Below are positions 1-6,398 of a DNA stretch of 11,924 nucleotides, piece by piece. Positions within the stretch are counted from its first letter, which is position 1; each line of letters starts with the position of its first letter. Source of the stretch: JALYIM01 sp040003205 (GTDB lineage Bacteria > Acidobacteriota > Terriglobia > Terriglobales > Acidobacteriaceae); assembly GCA_040003205.1 (NCBI GenBank), contig JBDUDA010000078.1:1-11924 (forward strand). Direction: 5' to 3'. Position numbers and translations under genes: made by a program. The notes under the pieces are model-generated. The model had not been told where the DNA came from, did no database searches, and saw only the letters and a list, made by a program, of their open reading frames with translations.

Positions 1-1
1 G

Positions 2-307
2 CTGCTGCTGGTTTCAGCCTGGGCTCGGCGCGCGCCTTTTTTGTGGGCGTCGTTACCGCTGCTCGCGATCGGCGTCGTCGAGAAGCTCGCGTTCAATACT
101 TCACATTTCGGAGCTATGCTGGCTTCCCGGGTAAGTGGCGGCGGGGAAAATGCCTCGTTCACCAGTGATCGCATGTCAATGGACCCGCTGACGCAGCTCC
201 ATCCCGGTCAATTCCTGACGAGTCCGGGTCTGTGGATCGGCCTTGCGGTGACTGCGGTATTCCTCGCGGCAGCGGTTCGGATGCGGCGCTACCGGGAACC
301 TATCTGA
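2..307 (+). CDS. C-terminal fragment of a membrane protein, probably an ABC-2-type transporter permease
   Basis: An open frame runs in from the left edge and stops with TGA at 305-307, giving about 101 residues of a larger protein whose start lies outside the window. Two hydrophobic segments are visible: one near the start (FLWASLPLLAIGVV, about residues 13-27) and one near the end (LWIGLAVTAVFLAAAV, about residues 77-92). A polar loop of roughly 50 residues separates them, and the protein ends in a short basic tail (RMRRYREPI). The pattern SAWARR...LP...VEK followed by a last helix and basic tail resembles the C-terminus of ABC-2-type export permeases of the kind found beside an ABC ATPase gene. 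That recognition is from memory of the family and rests on a fragment; any polytopic membrane protein with a C-terminal helix is an alternative. The gene converges on the minus-strand DUF507 pair, with about 90 bases between them. Confidence 0.5.
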   Translation: MLLVSAWARRAPFLWASLPLLAIGVVEKLAFNTSHFGAMLASRVSGGGENASFTSDRMSMDPLTQLHPGQFLTSPGLWIGLAVTAVFLAAAVRMRRYREPI

Positions 308-399
308 TCCAACATGCGCACATGAACATCTTCGATGGAGAGCCGGGAAAGAGTCGAAAAGTTCGGAGATAGTGTTGCCGGCGGGACTTAAGATTATGG

Positions 400-675
400 T
401 TAGACGCCGAGTTTCTTCACTTCCTCGTTGTAATACTTGCGGTAGAGGATGTCCCACTCCTGGCTACCTTCCAGGATAGTGCGTTTTTGATTTTCGATCT
501 TATGCTTGGCCGCAGTGTCAATCTTCTCTTCATGATTTAACAACTCTTCCAGAACGCGGCGAACTTCCAGACGAATGCTGTTGCGGTCTTCTAAGAAGTC
601 AACTTCGCTCATCTCCGCCAAAGCGTCGGTCAGGCTGTGCGCCACTTTGTTGACCTTATCGCGAGAGACTCTCAC
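400..675 (-). CDS. DUF507 family protein (second of tandem pair)
   Basis: This is a 91-residue, highly charged, mostly helical protein with no signal peptide or membrane segment, so probably cytoplasmic. It matches the DUF507 pattern: an N-terminal MRVSRDKV helix, an acidic middle with EVRRVLEELLNHEEKID (about residues 36-52), and a C-terminal half ending in WDILYRKYYNEEVKKLGV. DUF507 proteins are usually 90-190 residues and their function is unknown. The start is GTG at 673-675. It overlaps the TGA stop of the upstream DUF507 gene by four bases (GTGA on the coding strand), which implies translational coupling and a single transcript. The gene ends with TAA at 400-402, facing the converging membrane protein gene. 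The start codon is fixed well by the overlap and by similarity to the N-terminus of its sister protein. Confidence 0.85.
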   Translation of the reverse strand: MRVSRDKVNKVAHSLTDALAEMSEVDFLEDRNSIRLEVRRVLEELLNHEEKIDTAAKHKIENQKRTILEGSQEWDILYRKYYNEEVKKLGV

Positions 676-950
676 AACACCGCCTTATATTTGCGCGCCA
701 GTTCGCTCTTCACCTTGCGAAACATCTCCTGGTAATTCGCCCCGCTCTTCCTCATCTCATCAGAATAAGCTTCGAGGATGACGCGCACTTCGTCGTTAAT
801 GCGGTCCTCGAGCGAAAATTCCTCAAGTATGGCGGCATGGACTTTCTCCGTCAGAGCGGACACATTTTTGCTCTCGATGAATTCGCCGGCAATCAACTTT
901 TTGGTGACTTCGCGGGCCAGATAGCCCACATATTCTTTGGACAGCAGCAT
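672..950 (-). CDS. DUF507 family protein (first of tandem pair)
   Basis: This 92-residue protein begins MLLSKEYVGYLAREVTKKLI and is a clear DUF507 member. It is rich in Glu, Lys and Arg, predicted helical throughout, and has the family features AEKVH-like (TEKVHAAI, about residues 35-42), LEDRINDEVRVILE (about 47-60) and a C-terminal YQEMFRKVKSELARKYK. An ATG at 948-950 fits the usual family start. A TTG nine bases upstream (957-959) would only add MLT. Neither has a good Shine-Dalgarno sequence. The stop codon overlaps the GTG of the second DUF507 gene. The two proteins share the same domain and the same general layout (an N-terminal V/Y-helix and a central E-rich segment) but differ widely in sequence, as expected for an old duplication. 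They may form a heteromer; that is inference, and no function is known. Confidence 0.87.
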   Translation of the reverse strand: MLLSKEYVGYLAREVTKKLIAGEFIESKNVSALTEKVHAAILEEFSLEDRINDEVRVILEAYSDEMRKSGANYQEMFRKVKSELARKYKAVL

Positions 951-976
951 AGTAAGCAACGGGAAATTCGGACTGG

Positions 977-982
977 ATTATG
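977..982 (-). promoter_or_regulatory. Possible -10 box for the DUF507 pair
   Basis: On the minus strand this reads CATAAT, a five-of-six match to TATAAT, about 27 bases before the ATG at 950. I see no convincing -35 element at the right distance, so this is a weak call. Confidence 0.2.
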
Positions 983-1064
983 CCTTGAAACCAGTAGTGT
1001 AGCACAGAGATTAAGCTCCGCATCCGTCAGCCGGTGCGACATTTCGCCGCCTTCTCCATAAAAA

Positions 1065-1096
1065 GCAGGTCCCTCCACTGCGGTCGGGATGACAGG
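1065..1096 (-). repeat. Dispersed palindromic repeat, copy 1 (short form, minus orientation)
   Basis: Read on the minus strand, this copy starts CCTGTCATCCCGACCGCAG and ends GGAGGGACCTGC. It shares its ends (CTGTCATC ... GACCTGC) with the copies at 1166-1217 and 11850-11912, but lacks their long inner hairpin and is only about 32 bases. It lies opposite in orientation to copy 2, heads (CTGTCATC) facing each other about 70 bases apart. Elements with these ends are, from memory, scattered in many copies through acidobacterial intergenic DNA and look REP-like. A role in transcription termination or mRNA stability is inferred only. Confidence 0.7.
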
Positions 1097-1165
1097 ATTT
1101 TTAGCGTTCGGATGTTCTAGATCACTAGGTTGTGTCGCCGTGACGTTGGCAATTGACTAAACAAT

Positions 1166-1217
1166 CTGTCATCTCGAGCGGAGCAACGCGATCGCGTTGC
1201 GTAGTCGAGAGACCTGC
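1166..1217 (+). repeat. Dispersed palindromic repeat, copy 2 (with perfect 18-base palindrome core)
   Basis: The copy starts CTGTCATCTCGAGCGGA and ends TCGAGAGACCTGC. Inside it is a perfect 18-base palindrome, GCAACGCGATCGCGTTGC, at 1183-1200. It is flanked by a second pair of complementary arms, TCTCGA (1172-1177) and TCGAGA (1205-1210), so a long two-step stem is possible. The ends match copies 1 and 3 while the core differs, which is typical of REP-like elements whose stems vary by compensatory change. Confidence 0.8.
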
Positions 1218-1341
1218 TGCCCGACGAATGTGATAAGTCGGTTTCTTCAGATCCCCAACGTACTTTGAAATCCACAATTTGCAATCGACCCAGTGCCTCG
1301 ACATACTATTCCGGCATACAATGCGATTGAGCAGTCCAAAA

Positions 1342-1818
1342 ATGTCACCCATCCCTGACGATCTCGCAACCCTGAAAGACGACATGGTCGCCTTTGTCGA
1401 AGGTCATGGAATGCGCCGCTTTCTCGGCTACGTTGACCAGGAGCAGGTTCAGTGCGTCCCGTGGAAGCCTGGCGACAATCCCGAAAGTTGGAAGGATTTT
1501 GTGGAACTAGCGAAAGCCGCGGGATCTCCATTCGTGACGATGGACTCCTGGCGGCTGGAAAAAGAAGAGCTGGACGACACCATTCAGCGGCTGGAGCACG
1601 CCGAGTTCACCAATGACGAAGACATCGAAGACGCGCGCTGGCTGCGAACGTATCTCGGCAAGACCGGATTCGTCCAACTTGGTTTCGCGCACCAAGGCGT
1701 GGTGATGATTTACGAAGCTTCCACGGAATGGTACGAGCGTTATCAGCGTCTGCTTGAGGTCGCGGAGGACTTCGGCGGAATTCCCATAGACGAACCCGAT
1801 CAGGACGAAGAAATCTAA
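1342..1818 (+). CDS. Conserved-looking acidic protein of unknown function, upstream of recJ
   Basis: A soluble 158-residue protein starting MSPIPDDLATLKDDMVAF. It has no signal peptide or membrane helix. It is strongly acidic, with an Asp/Glu-rich C-terminus (PIDEPDQDEEI). A central helical stretch with many charged residues (LEKEELDDTIQRLEHAEF, about residues 72-89) is followed by an acidic segment and by WLRTYLGKTGFVQLGFAHQGVVMIYEAS, which alternates like beta strands, then WYERYQRLLEVAEDF. I do not recognise a named domain. The start at 1342 is chosen because the protein-like sequence begins there. In-frame ATG at 1321 and TTG at 1279 are alternatives, and none has a clear Shine-Dalgarno. 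The stop is separated from the recJ start by one base, so the two genes are almost certainly cotranscribed and translationally coupled. A link to recJ function is only suggested by this position. Confidence 0.75.
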   Translation: MSPIPDDLATLKDDMVAFVEGHGMRRFLGYVDQEQVQCVPWKPGDNPESWKDFVELAKAAGSPFVTMDSWRLEKEELDDTIQRLEHAEFTNDEDIEDARWLRTYLGKTGFVQLGFAHQGVVMIYEASTEWYERYQRLLEVAEDFGGIPIDEPDQDEEI

Positions 1819-1819
1819 C

Positions 1820-3733
1820 TTGCGCTGGAACCCTCGATCTTCCGAACCAGTCCTGGCGCGAAAACTTGCCAACGAGTTGCGGTCGAGTTCGACTCTTCGT
1901 TTGCCGGCATCACGGCAAAACGATTCGCAGATGGCTTTAACGCTCGCCCAATTGCTGGTGAGCCGGGGGATCACCGAACTTGCGGCTGCCGAACGCTTTC
2001 TCGCTCCTACACTGGAACACCTGCACTCTCCTTACTTAATGCGCGGCATGAAAGCGGCGATAGAGCGGCTTGATTCCGCCATCGAGCGCAAGGAAGGCAT
2101 TCTGATTTATGGCGACTACGATGTCGATGGCACGACCGCGATCGTAATTCTGAAGACTGCGATCGAGCTCTGTGGAGGAGCGGCCGACTTTCACGTTCCG
2201 CATCGCATTCTCGAAGGCTATGGGATGAAGGAGGATGTGATCGAGCGCGCGGCGGCGTCCGGAATTCGCCTCATCATCAGCGTGGATACAGGAGTTCGGG
2301 CCTTCGCGGCCGCCGAAACTGCCACTCGCCTCGGAGTGGATCTCATCGTGACCGACCACCATCTGCCGGGCAAAGAGGGCGTACCGCCCGCGCTCGCGGT
2401 GCTGAATCCTAATCAGGAGGGCTGCGACTATCCCTGCAAAGCGCTTTGCGGCGCGGGAGTGGCATTTAAAGTTGCGCAAGCGCTGATGGAGAAAAGACTG
2501 CCCGACAGAGATCAGTCGCAGCTGTTGCTGTCTTTCATGAAGATCGCCGCGATTGCAACGATCGCGGACGCGGTCCCACTTATCGGCGAAAATCGCGTCG
2601 TCGCAAAGCTAGGTTTGCATGCGCTGCGTAGCGCCGTGAATCCGGGACTGAAAGCGATACTCGAAATCGCGCAACTGGGAGGCGCACCGCTAAATTCAGG
2701 CGAAGTGGCCTTTCGCATCGCTCCCCGAATCAATGCCGCCGGACGCATGGATGTCGCGCGCGATGTGATCGAACTGTTCAGCGTGAAAGACGCGGTGCGC
2801 GCCCGCGAAATCGCAAATCGTCTCGACAAATTGAATTCCGAACGGCAGGCTGAAGAGCGGAAGATTCTCGATTCCATTTACCTGAAATTTGAGCAGGAGC
2901 CCGGGCTGGCGGAAAAGTATTGCGTCGTGATTGATGGAGACGGATGGCATCGCGGAGTCATTGGCATCACCGCTACGCGGGTGGTGGAGCGTTACGGACG
3001 TCCGACGCTGATCATTTCGCGCGACGGAGACGAATGTCACGGCTCGGGCCGGTCGATACGCTCATTTCATTTGCTGAATGCACTCGAGTCTTGCTCCGAA
3101 ATGTTCACCCGATTCGGAGGGCACGAGCACGCGGTGGGGTTCTCATTACCTGCTTCTAACCTGGAAGCGCTTCGGTTGCACCTCGAAGCCTACGCCCGCG
3201 AACGCCTGAGCGAAGCAGACTTTAAACCTGTCATTTCCGTGGATGCTGAATTGCCTCTGGACCAGATAACCCCACAGCGATTCGAGGCGATTCGGATGCT
3301 GGAGCCATTCGGCATCGGCAATCCTGAACCCGTGTTCACGGCGCGCAACGTACGCTTGAAAACGCCTCCGCTGGTGATGAAAGATAAGCACGTGAAGCTC
3401 AGAGTGGCTGCGGCGTTAGTTTCAGATGAAGATGCGCAAATGACCGACGCCGCAGCGCTCGCTACCCCTCAATGCCATCCTGATAGCTCTGCTTTGCCAA
3501 ACCGCAATCGCGACTGGCGCAAGGCGATTTCTTATAACGCTCTGGGATGGAACATGGCTGAAGCCTTGGCTCATGCCAGTCTTCTTCCCGGCGATACGCT
3601 CGATATAGCATTCACGATCGAACGAAACCAGCATCCGGAGTTTGGAGGCCTTGAACTTTGCCTTCGCGATTTTCGGACGGCGGGCAAACCTCATGAAACA
3701 GCTGAGTCTATGGCATACGCCCGGTCTTCCTAA
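1820..3733 (+). CDS. recJ: Single-stranded-DNA-specific exonuclease RecJ
   Basis: RecJ degrades single-stranded DNA 5' to 3' in recombination (RecF pathway), base excision and mismatch repair, using Mn/Mg bound by DHH-family motifs. These are visible: YGDYDVDG (Asp99, 101, 103), VDTG (Asp156), TDHH (Asp179-His181), RINAAGR (303-309), the DHHA1 region with GWHRGVIGI (His377) and GSGRS, and FGGHEHA (His435). A C-terminal OB-like region follows (FGIGNPEPVF, KHVKLRV, then NALGWNMAE and LCLRDFR). At 637 residues it is longer than the roughly 570 typical of the family. Much of the excess is a low-complexity stretch at about residues 535-570, inside the OB region, and an extra piece near residues 22-38. 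The TTG start at 1820 is preferred because RecJ proteins commonly begin with a basic-Trp motif like the MRW seen here. The ATG at 1931 would remove the conserved N-terminal strand. The gene follows the 158-residue gene by one base. All catalytic residues are intact. Confidence 0.96.
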   Translation: MRWNPRSSEPVLARKLANELRSSSTLRLPASRQNDSQMALTLAQLLVSRGITELAAAERFLAPTLEHLHSPYLMRGMKAAIERLDSAIERKEGILIYGDYDVDGTTAIVILKTAIELCGGAADFHVPHRILEGYGMKEDVIERAAASGIRLIISVDTGVRAFAAAETATRLGVDLIVTDHHLPGKEGVPPALAVLNPNQEGCDYPCKALCGAGVAFKVAQALMEKRLPDRDQSQLLLSFMKIAAIATIADAVPLIGENRVVAKLGLHALRSAVNPGLKAILEIAQLGGAPLNSGEVAFRIAPRINAAGRMDVARDVIELFSVKDAVRAREIANRLDKLNSERQAEERKILDSIYLKFEQEPGLAEKYCVVIDGDGWHRGVIGITATRVVERYGRPTLIISRDGDECHGSGRSIRSFHLLNALESCSEMFTRFGGHEHAVGFSLPASNLEALRLHLEAYARERLSEADFKPVISVDAELPLDQITPQRFEAIRMLEPFGIGNPEPVFTARNVRLKTPPLVMKDKHVKLRVAAALVSDEDAQMTDAAALATPQCHPDSSALPNRNRDWRKAISYNALGWNMAEALAHASLLPGDTLDIAFTIERNQHPEFGGLELCLRDFRTAGKPHETAESMAYARSS

Positions 3734-3744
3734 GTCTCTCAGCA

Positions 3745-3761
3745 ACGGTCAGGGAAACCGT
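3745..3761 (+). terminator. Weak hairpin after recJ
   Basis: ACGGT (3745-3749) and ACCGT (3757-3761) can pair around a seven-base loop 12 bases after the recJ stop. AGCAAC at 3741-3746 can also pair with GTTGCT at 3791-3796. There is no T-run, so intrinsic termination here is doubtful. Confidence 0.25.
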
Positions 3762-4026
3762 CCTTCTGGCGCTACCGCAATCAACCGCCGGTTGCTAAAT
3801 CAAAACAGGGACGAATAGTTGTTCGATGGGGATCAATACACATTCAACAGGTGTGGATTGTTTGAGGATTGGATCGTCTCCAAACAATACTATGCTAGCG
3901 TGTTGAATACTGGCGATGGACTGAGCTGCTAGCTCGTTTTCAGTGTTTTCTGGTTGCGGGAATTCAAGGCCGCTCGCTACGAAAGATGTAGGTTGTAGTC
4001 TCAAAATCCGCGTACCCAATTCCAAG
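3762..4026. other. Intergenic region between recJ and the kinase gene
   Basis: About 265 bases without a secure gene. A 13-base palindrome, CAACCGCCGGTTG, lies at 3782-3794. A minus-strand open frame of 79 codons (3795-4034) spans most of the region and overlaps the start of the kinase gene. Its codons show no coding bias that I can see, and it is treated as a possible gene remnant in the findings. The promoter of the kinase gene must lie here, but no clear -35/-10 pair was found. Confidence 0.5.
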
Positions 4027-5427
4027 ATGCACATGCAGATGAAAGATCATTGCGACCGTTGCGGTGAATTTTTAAGGCCAGAGAGCGAGGCCTACGCATG
4101 CTCGCTGCATTGTACTTTCTGTCGCGAATGCGTTTCATTGCTTGCAGGGAGGTGCCCGAATTGCGGAGAGGAATTAGTTCGCCGTCGCGCGGAATTTGCT
4201 GGTCACCCGTCCATCTCGCTTGAGAACAGTCCCCCGTCTATAGCCAGGGAAGAGGTATGGCAGGTATGTCTCACCAGTCTGGCGATTTGGACCTTTCTTG
4301 CCGCATCCAGCAGCGTCTCCATGTTCGAATTTGACCGCTCATTCGGACGAGCGGTAACCCTGTCGAAAGAATTCATTCTTCCGGTAGTGAATGACGTCAT
4401 TTTCGCTTTTCTGACTCCTTTTGTATTCTTCCTGGCGCGGCGTTATCCAGTGCAGCGAAGCAATTGGATCCGGCGAGTATCGCTTTATGCGCTCGGAGGC
4501 TTTGCTTTCACTGCCGCGCATGTAGCACTTCGAGGTCTGCTCTATCCGGTATGGGACGGACGAACCAATGAGTATGTAAGCGCAGTGTGGAACTCGAGCA
4601 CCCATGCGTTCGAGGTGCGATGGGTGTTGTTGCAGCGGCTTTTTCTCTACAACATGGTTGACGACATTGCTTCCACCTACATGGTGATCGTGCTGGTAGC
4701 TAATGCTGTCTGGTACTACAAGAAATTTCGCGAACGTGAATTGCGGGCCACGCAGCTTGAAACTCAACTGACAAAGGCCCGTCTGCAAGTGCTGACGAGC
4801 CAGATGCAGCCGCATTTTCTGTTCAACACCATGCATTCCATCTCCGCGTTGATGCACACTGACGCCCGCGCAGCCGACCGGATGATGACTTTGCTCAGTG
4901 ACATGCTTCGCCTTAGCCTAAAAAACGACAGCGTGCAGATCACAACTCTTCGAAAAGAGCTGGAGTTTGTAAATGGCTACCTGGCGATTGAAAGAATCAG
5001 GTTTGAAGAGCGATTAACGATTAGGACTGAGGTGGCTCCCGAAACCCTGGACGCGGGAGTTCCGCATCTACTGCTGCAACCTTTAGTAGAAAATGCCGTG
5101 CGGCATGGGATCGCGAAGCGTTCCACGGGAGGAGAAATACGAATCGTTTCCAGCCGCGTGGATGACATGCTGTCTTTACAAATCATCGACAACGGGCCCG
5201 GCTTTTCCGAGTCAGCAATCAGCAAGTCGACAACGGGCTTAGGCTTGAGATCTACGCGAGAGCGCCTGCAGACTTTATATGGCGGCCAACACACTATGAT
5301 TGTGAAGCAGCGCGCAGAGGGCGGAGTAGCAATTTCGTTGCGCTTACCTTTTCATGAGTCGGCGCGTCTAACAGAACACGAAGCAGTTTCGGACGTGCGT
5401 TGGCCCGTATCGCAATCGGAGCCGTGA
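4027..5427 (+). CDS. LytS-type sensor histidine kinase with N-terminal DUF1272-like zinc domain
   Basis: A 466-residue membrane sensor kinase. Residues 8-53 hold eight cysteines at 9, 12, 25, 29, 32, 35, 43 and 46 (CDRC, CSLHCTFCREC, RCPNCGEELVRR). This matches DUF1272, normally a small stand-alone protein thought to bind two zinc ions. About four transmembrane segments follow (roughly residues 76-100, 115-140, 150-175, 210-235). Then comes a short coiled coil (RERELRATQLETQLTKARLQ) and the His_kinase domain of the LytS/YehU class. The phospho-acceptor is His263 in QMQPHFLFN. The ATPase domain has the N box LVENAVRHG (Asn356), DNGPGF (388-393) and GLGLRSTRERL. The start is uncertain among ATGs at 4027, 4033 and 4039; none has a strong ribosome site and all keep the Cys domain. 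The stop overlaps the response regulator start by one base, so the pair works together. The Cys domain precedes the first membrane helix and is probably cytoplasmic, where it could sense redox state or metal; this is inference. Confidence 0.93.
   Translation: MHMQMKDHCDRCGEFLRPESEAYACSLHCTFCRECVSLLAGRCPNCGEELVRRRAEFAGHPSISLENSPPSIAREEVWQVCLTSLAIWTFLAASSSVSMFEFDRSFGRAVTLSKEFILPVVNDVIFAFLTPFVFFLARRYPVQRSNWIRRVSLYALGGFAFTAAHVALRGLLYPVWDGRTNEYVSAVWNSSTHAFEVRWVLLQRLFLYNMVDDIASTYMVIVLVANAVWYYKKFRERELRATQLETQLTKARLQVLTSQMQPHFLFNTMHSISALMHTDARAADRMMTLLSDMLRLSLKNDSVQITTLRKELEFVNGYLAIERIRFEERLTIRTEVAPETLDAGVPHLLLQPLVENAVRHGIAKRSTGGEIRIVSSRVDDMLSLQIIDNGPGFSESAISKSTTGLGLRSTRERLQTLYGGQHTMIVKQRAEGGVAISLRLPFHESARLTEHEAVSDVRWPVSQSEP
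5418..5421 (+). promoter_or_regulatory. Ribosome binding site deciding the response regulator start
   Basis: GGAG lies five bases before the ATG at 5427, inside the end of the kinase gene. It supports this ATG over the in-frame TTG at 5400. Confidence 0.6.
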
Positions 5428-6197
5428 TGACAAAAACAATCGGTGCGCTGATTGCGGATGACGAACGTCTGGCGCGCGAGAAGCTACGCCTGCTGCTTAG
5501 CAACGAACCTGGGATCCACATTCTGGCGGAGTGCGCAGACGTGGGTGACACAGTGACACAGGTCCTTGAGCGCAAACCAGACCTGCTATTTCTGGATGTT
5601 CAAATGCCGGGGGGCGATGGGTTCGAAGTACTCAAGCAAATCCCGGCTGAGTCACTGCCGGTAGTCATTTTTACTACCGCCTACGATCAATACGCCATTC
5701 GCGCCTTCGAAGCGAACGCTTTAGATTATTTGCTCAAGCCATTCGACGAAGAGCGGTTTCATCGGACCCTTGAGAGGGTCCGAAAAGAACTGGCCAAGGC
5801 AAGGGATTTCGACTTGAGAGACCGACTTTTAGAGTTTCTCGCGAATAGCCGGGGTAAGCCCAAAGCCGAACGCCGCTTGGTGATTAAAACCGGTGGCCGG
5901 GTGGTGTTTCTGGAAGTGGACGAAATAGACTGGCTTGAGGCCGCAGCCAATTACGTGCAGATAAATGTGGGCAAGACGTTTTATCTGATTCGAGAGAGCA
6001 TCACCGGACTTATGGGGAAATTAGATCCTGCCCAATTCGTGCGTATTCACCGCTCAATTATCGTGAACCTGCGAATGATCAAGGAACTGCAACCATGCAA
6101 TAGCGGAGAGTATATCGTAGTCCTAAAAAACGGCAAGGAACTCTCGTGCAGCCGTAGTTATCGCGGAGAACTTCAACAGCTCATCGAGTCGATGTAA
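5427..6197 (+). CDS. LytTR-family response regulator, partner of the LytS-type kinase
   Basis: A 256-residue DNA-binding response regulator. The N-terminal receiver domain (about residues 5-120) has the acidic pair Asp11-Asp12, phospho-acceptor Asp57 (LLFLDVQMPGGDG), Thr84 in FTTAYDQYA, and Lys104 in YLLKPF, so all switch residues are present. After a linker, the LytTR DNA-binding domain (about 150-254) begins RLVIKTGGRVVFLEVDEIDWLEA. It continues through NYVQI, the family signature FVRIHRSIIVNL, and a closing LKNGKELSCSRSYRGEL. Proteins of this AgrA/LytR/AlgR type bind paired direct repeats near promoters. The TGATG overlap with the kinase stop and the GGAG at 5418-5421 fix the start and show translational coupling. 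The target genes are not proven. The two following genes are the nearest candidates because their leaders share a motif. Confidence 0.95.
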   Translation: MTKTIGALIADDERLAREKLRLLLSNEPGIHILAECADVGDTVTQVLERKPDLLFLDVQMPGGDGFEVLKQIPAESLPVVIFTTAYDQYAIRAFEANALDYLLKPFDEERFHRTLERVRKELAKARDFDLRDRLLEFLANSRGKPKAERRLVIKTGGRVVFLEVDEIDWLEAAANYVQINVGKTFYLIRESITGLMGKLDPAQFVRIHRSIIVNLRMIKELQPCNSGEYIVVLKNGKELSCSRSYRGELQQLIESM

Positions 6198-6212
6198 ATG
6201 TTATCTACCCGA

Positions 6213-6236
6213 AGTACTCTCAGTTACTACCCGCGG
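6213..6236 (+). promoter_or_regulatory. Candidate operator, copy A: AGTAC-N13-CCGCGG upstream of the winged-helix gene
   Basis: AGTAC at 6213-6217 is followed by an imperfect complement GTTACT (6223-6228) and by CCGCGG at 6231-6236. The same words with the same 18-base start-to-start spacing occur at 7126-7149, in the receptor leader. This copy lies just after the response regulator stop. Its use as an operator is inference. Confidence 0.3.
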
Positions 6237-6398
6237 CGACATTTAGCCGATCAAGATAAGTGACTTGCGAAATTCTGTTCACTTATACCTCGGAGGCAAG
6301 CACTCGTCCCATACTCACCTATAAAGATCAAAGGTAATACATAATCTCTCCTAACCATTGCAGTTGCGTATGGACGCAATACGACCCACAGGAAGATT

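Larger units (their letters stand above)
983..1341. other. Gene-poor intergenic region containing an inverted pair of repeats
   Basis: About 360 bases between the divergent DUF507 pair and the 158-residue gene. Short open frames exist on both strands but none has a recognisable protein, a ribosome site or conserved-looking composition. The only clear structure is the pair of oppositely oriented repeats at 1065-1096 and 1166-1217. The stretch 1218-1341 must hold the promoter of the 158-residue gene and recJ. The only hint is an AT-rich CATACAAT near 1314-1321, without a well-placed -35. Confidence 0.6.

Noticed and set aside
893..1078. Small minus-strand frame of 61 codons overlapping the first DUF507 gene
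   Set aside because: It overlaps DUF507 in another frame and runs through repeat copy 1; no protein family is visible.
1507..1974. A 155-codon minus-strand open frame across the 158-residue gene and recJ start
   Set aside because: It lies opposite two supported plus-strand genes and its translation has no recognisable domain, so it is an antisense shadow.
6198..6263. A 21-codon frame starting directly after the response regulator stop (TAA then ATG)
   Set aside because: No ribosome site and no recognisable peptide. The adjacency is easily chance, and the candidate operator motif explains the region as well.
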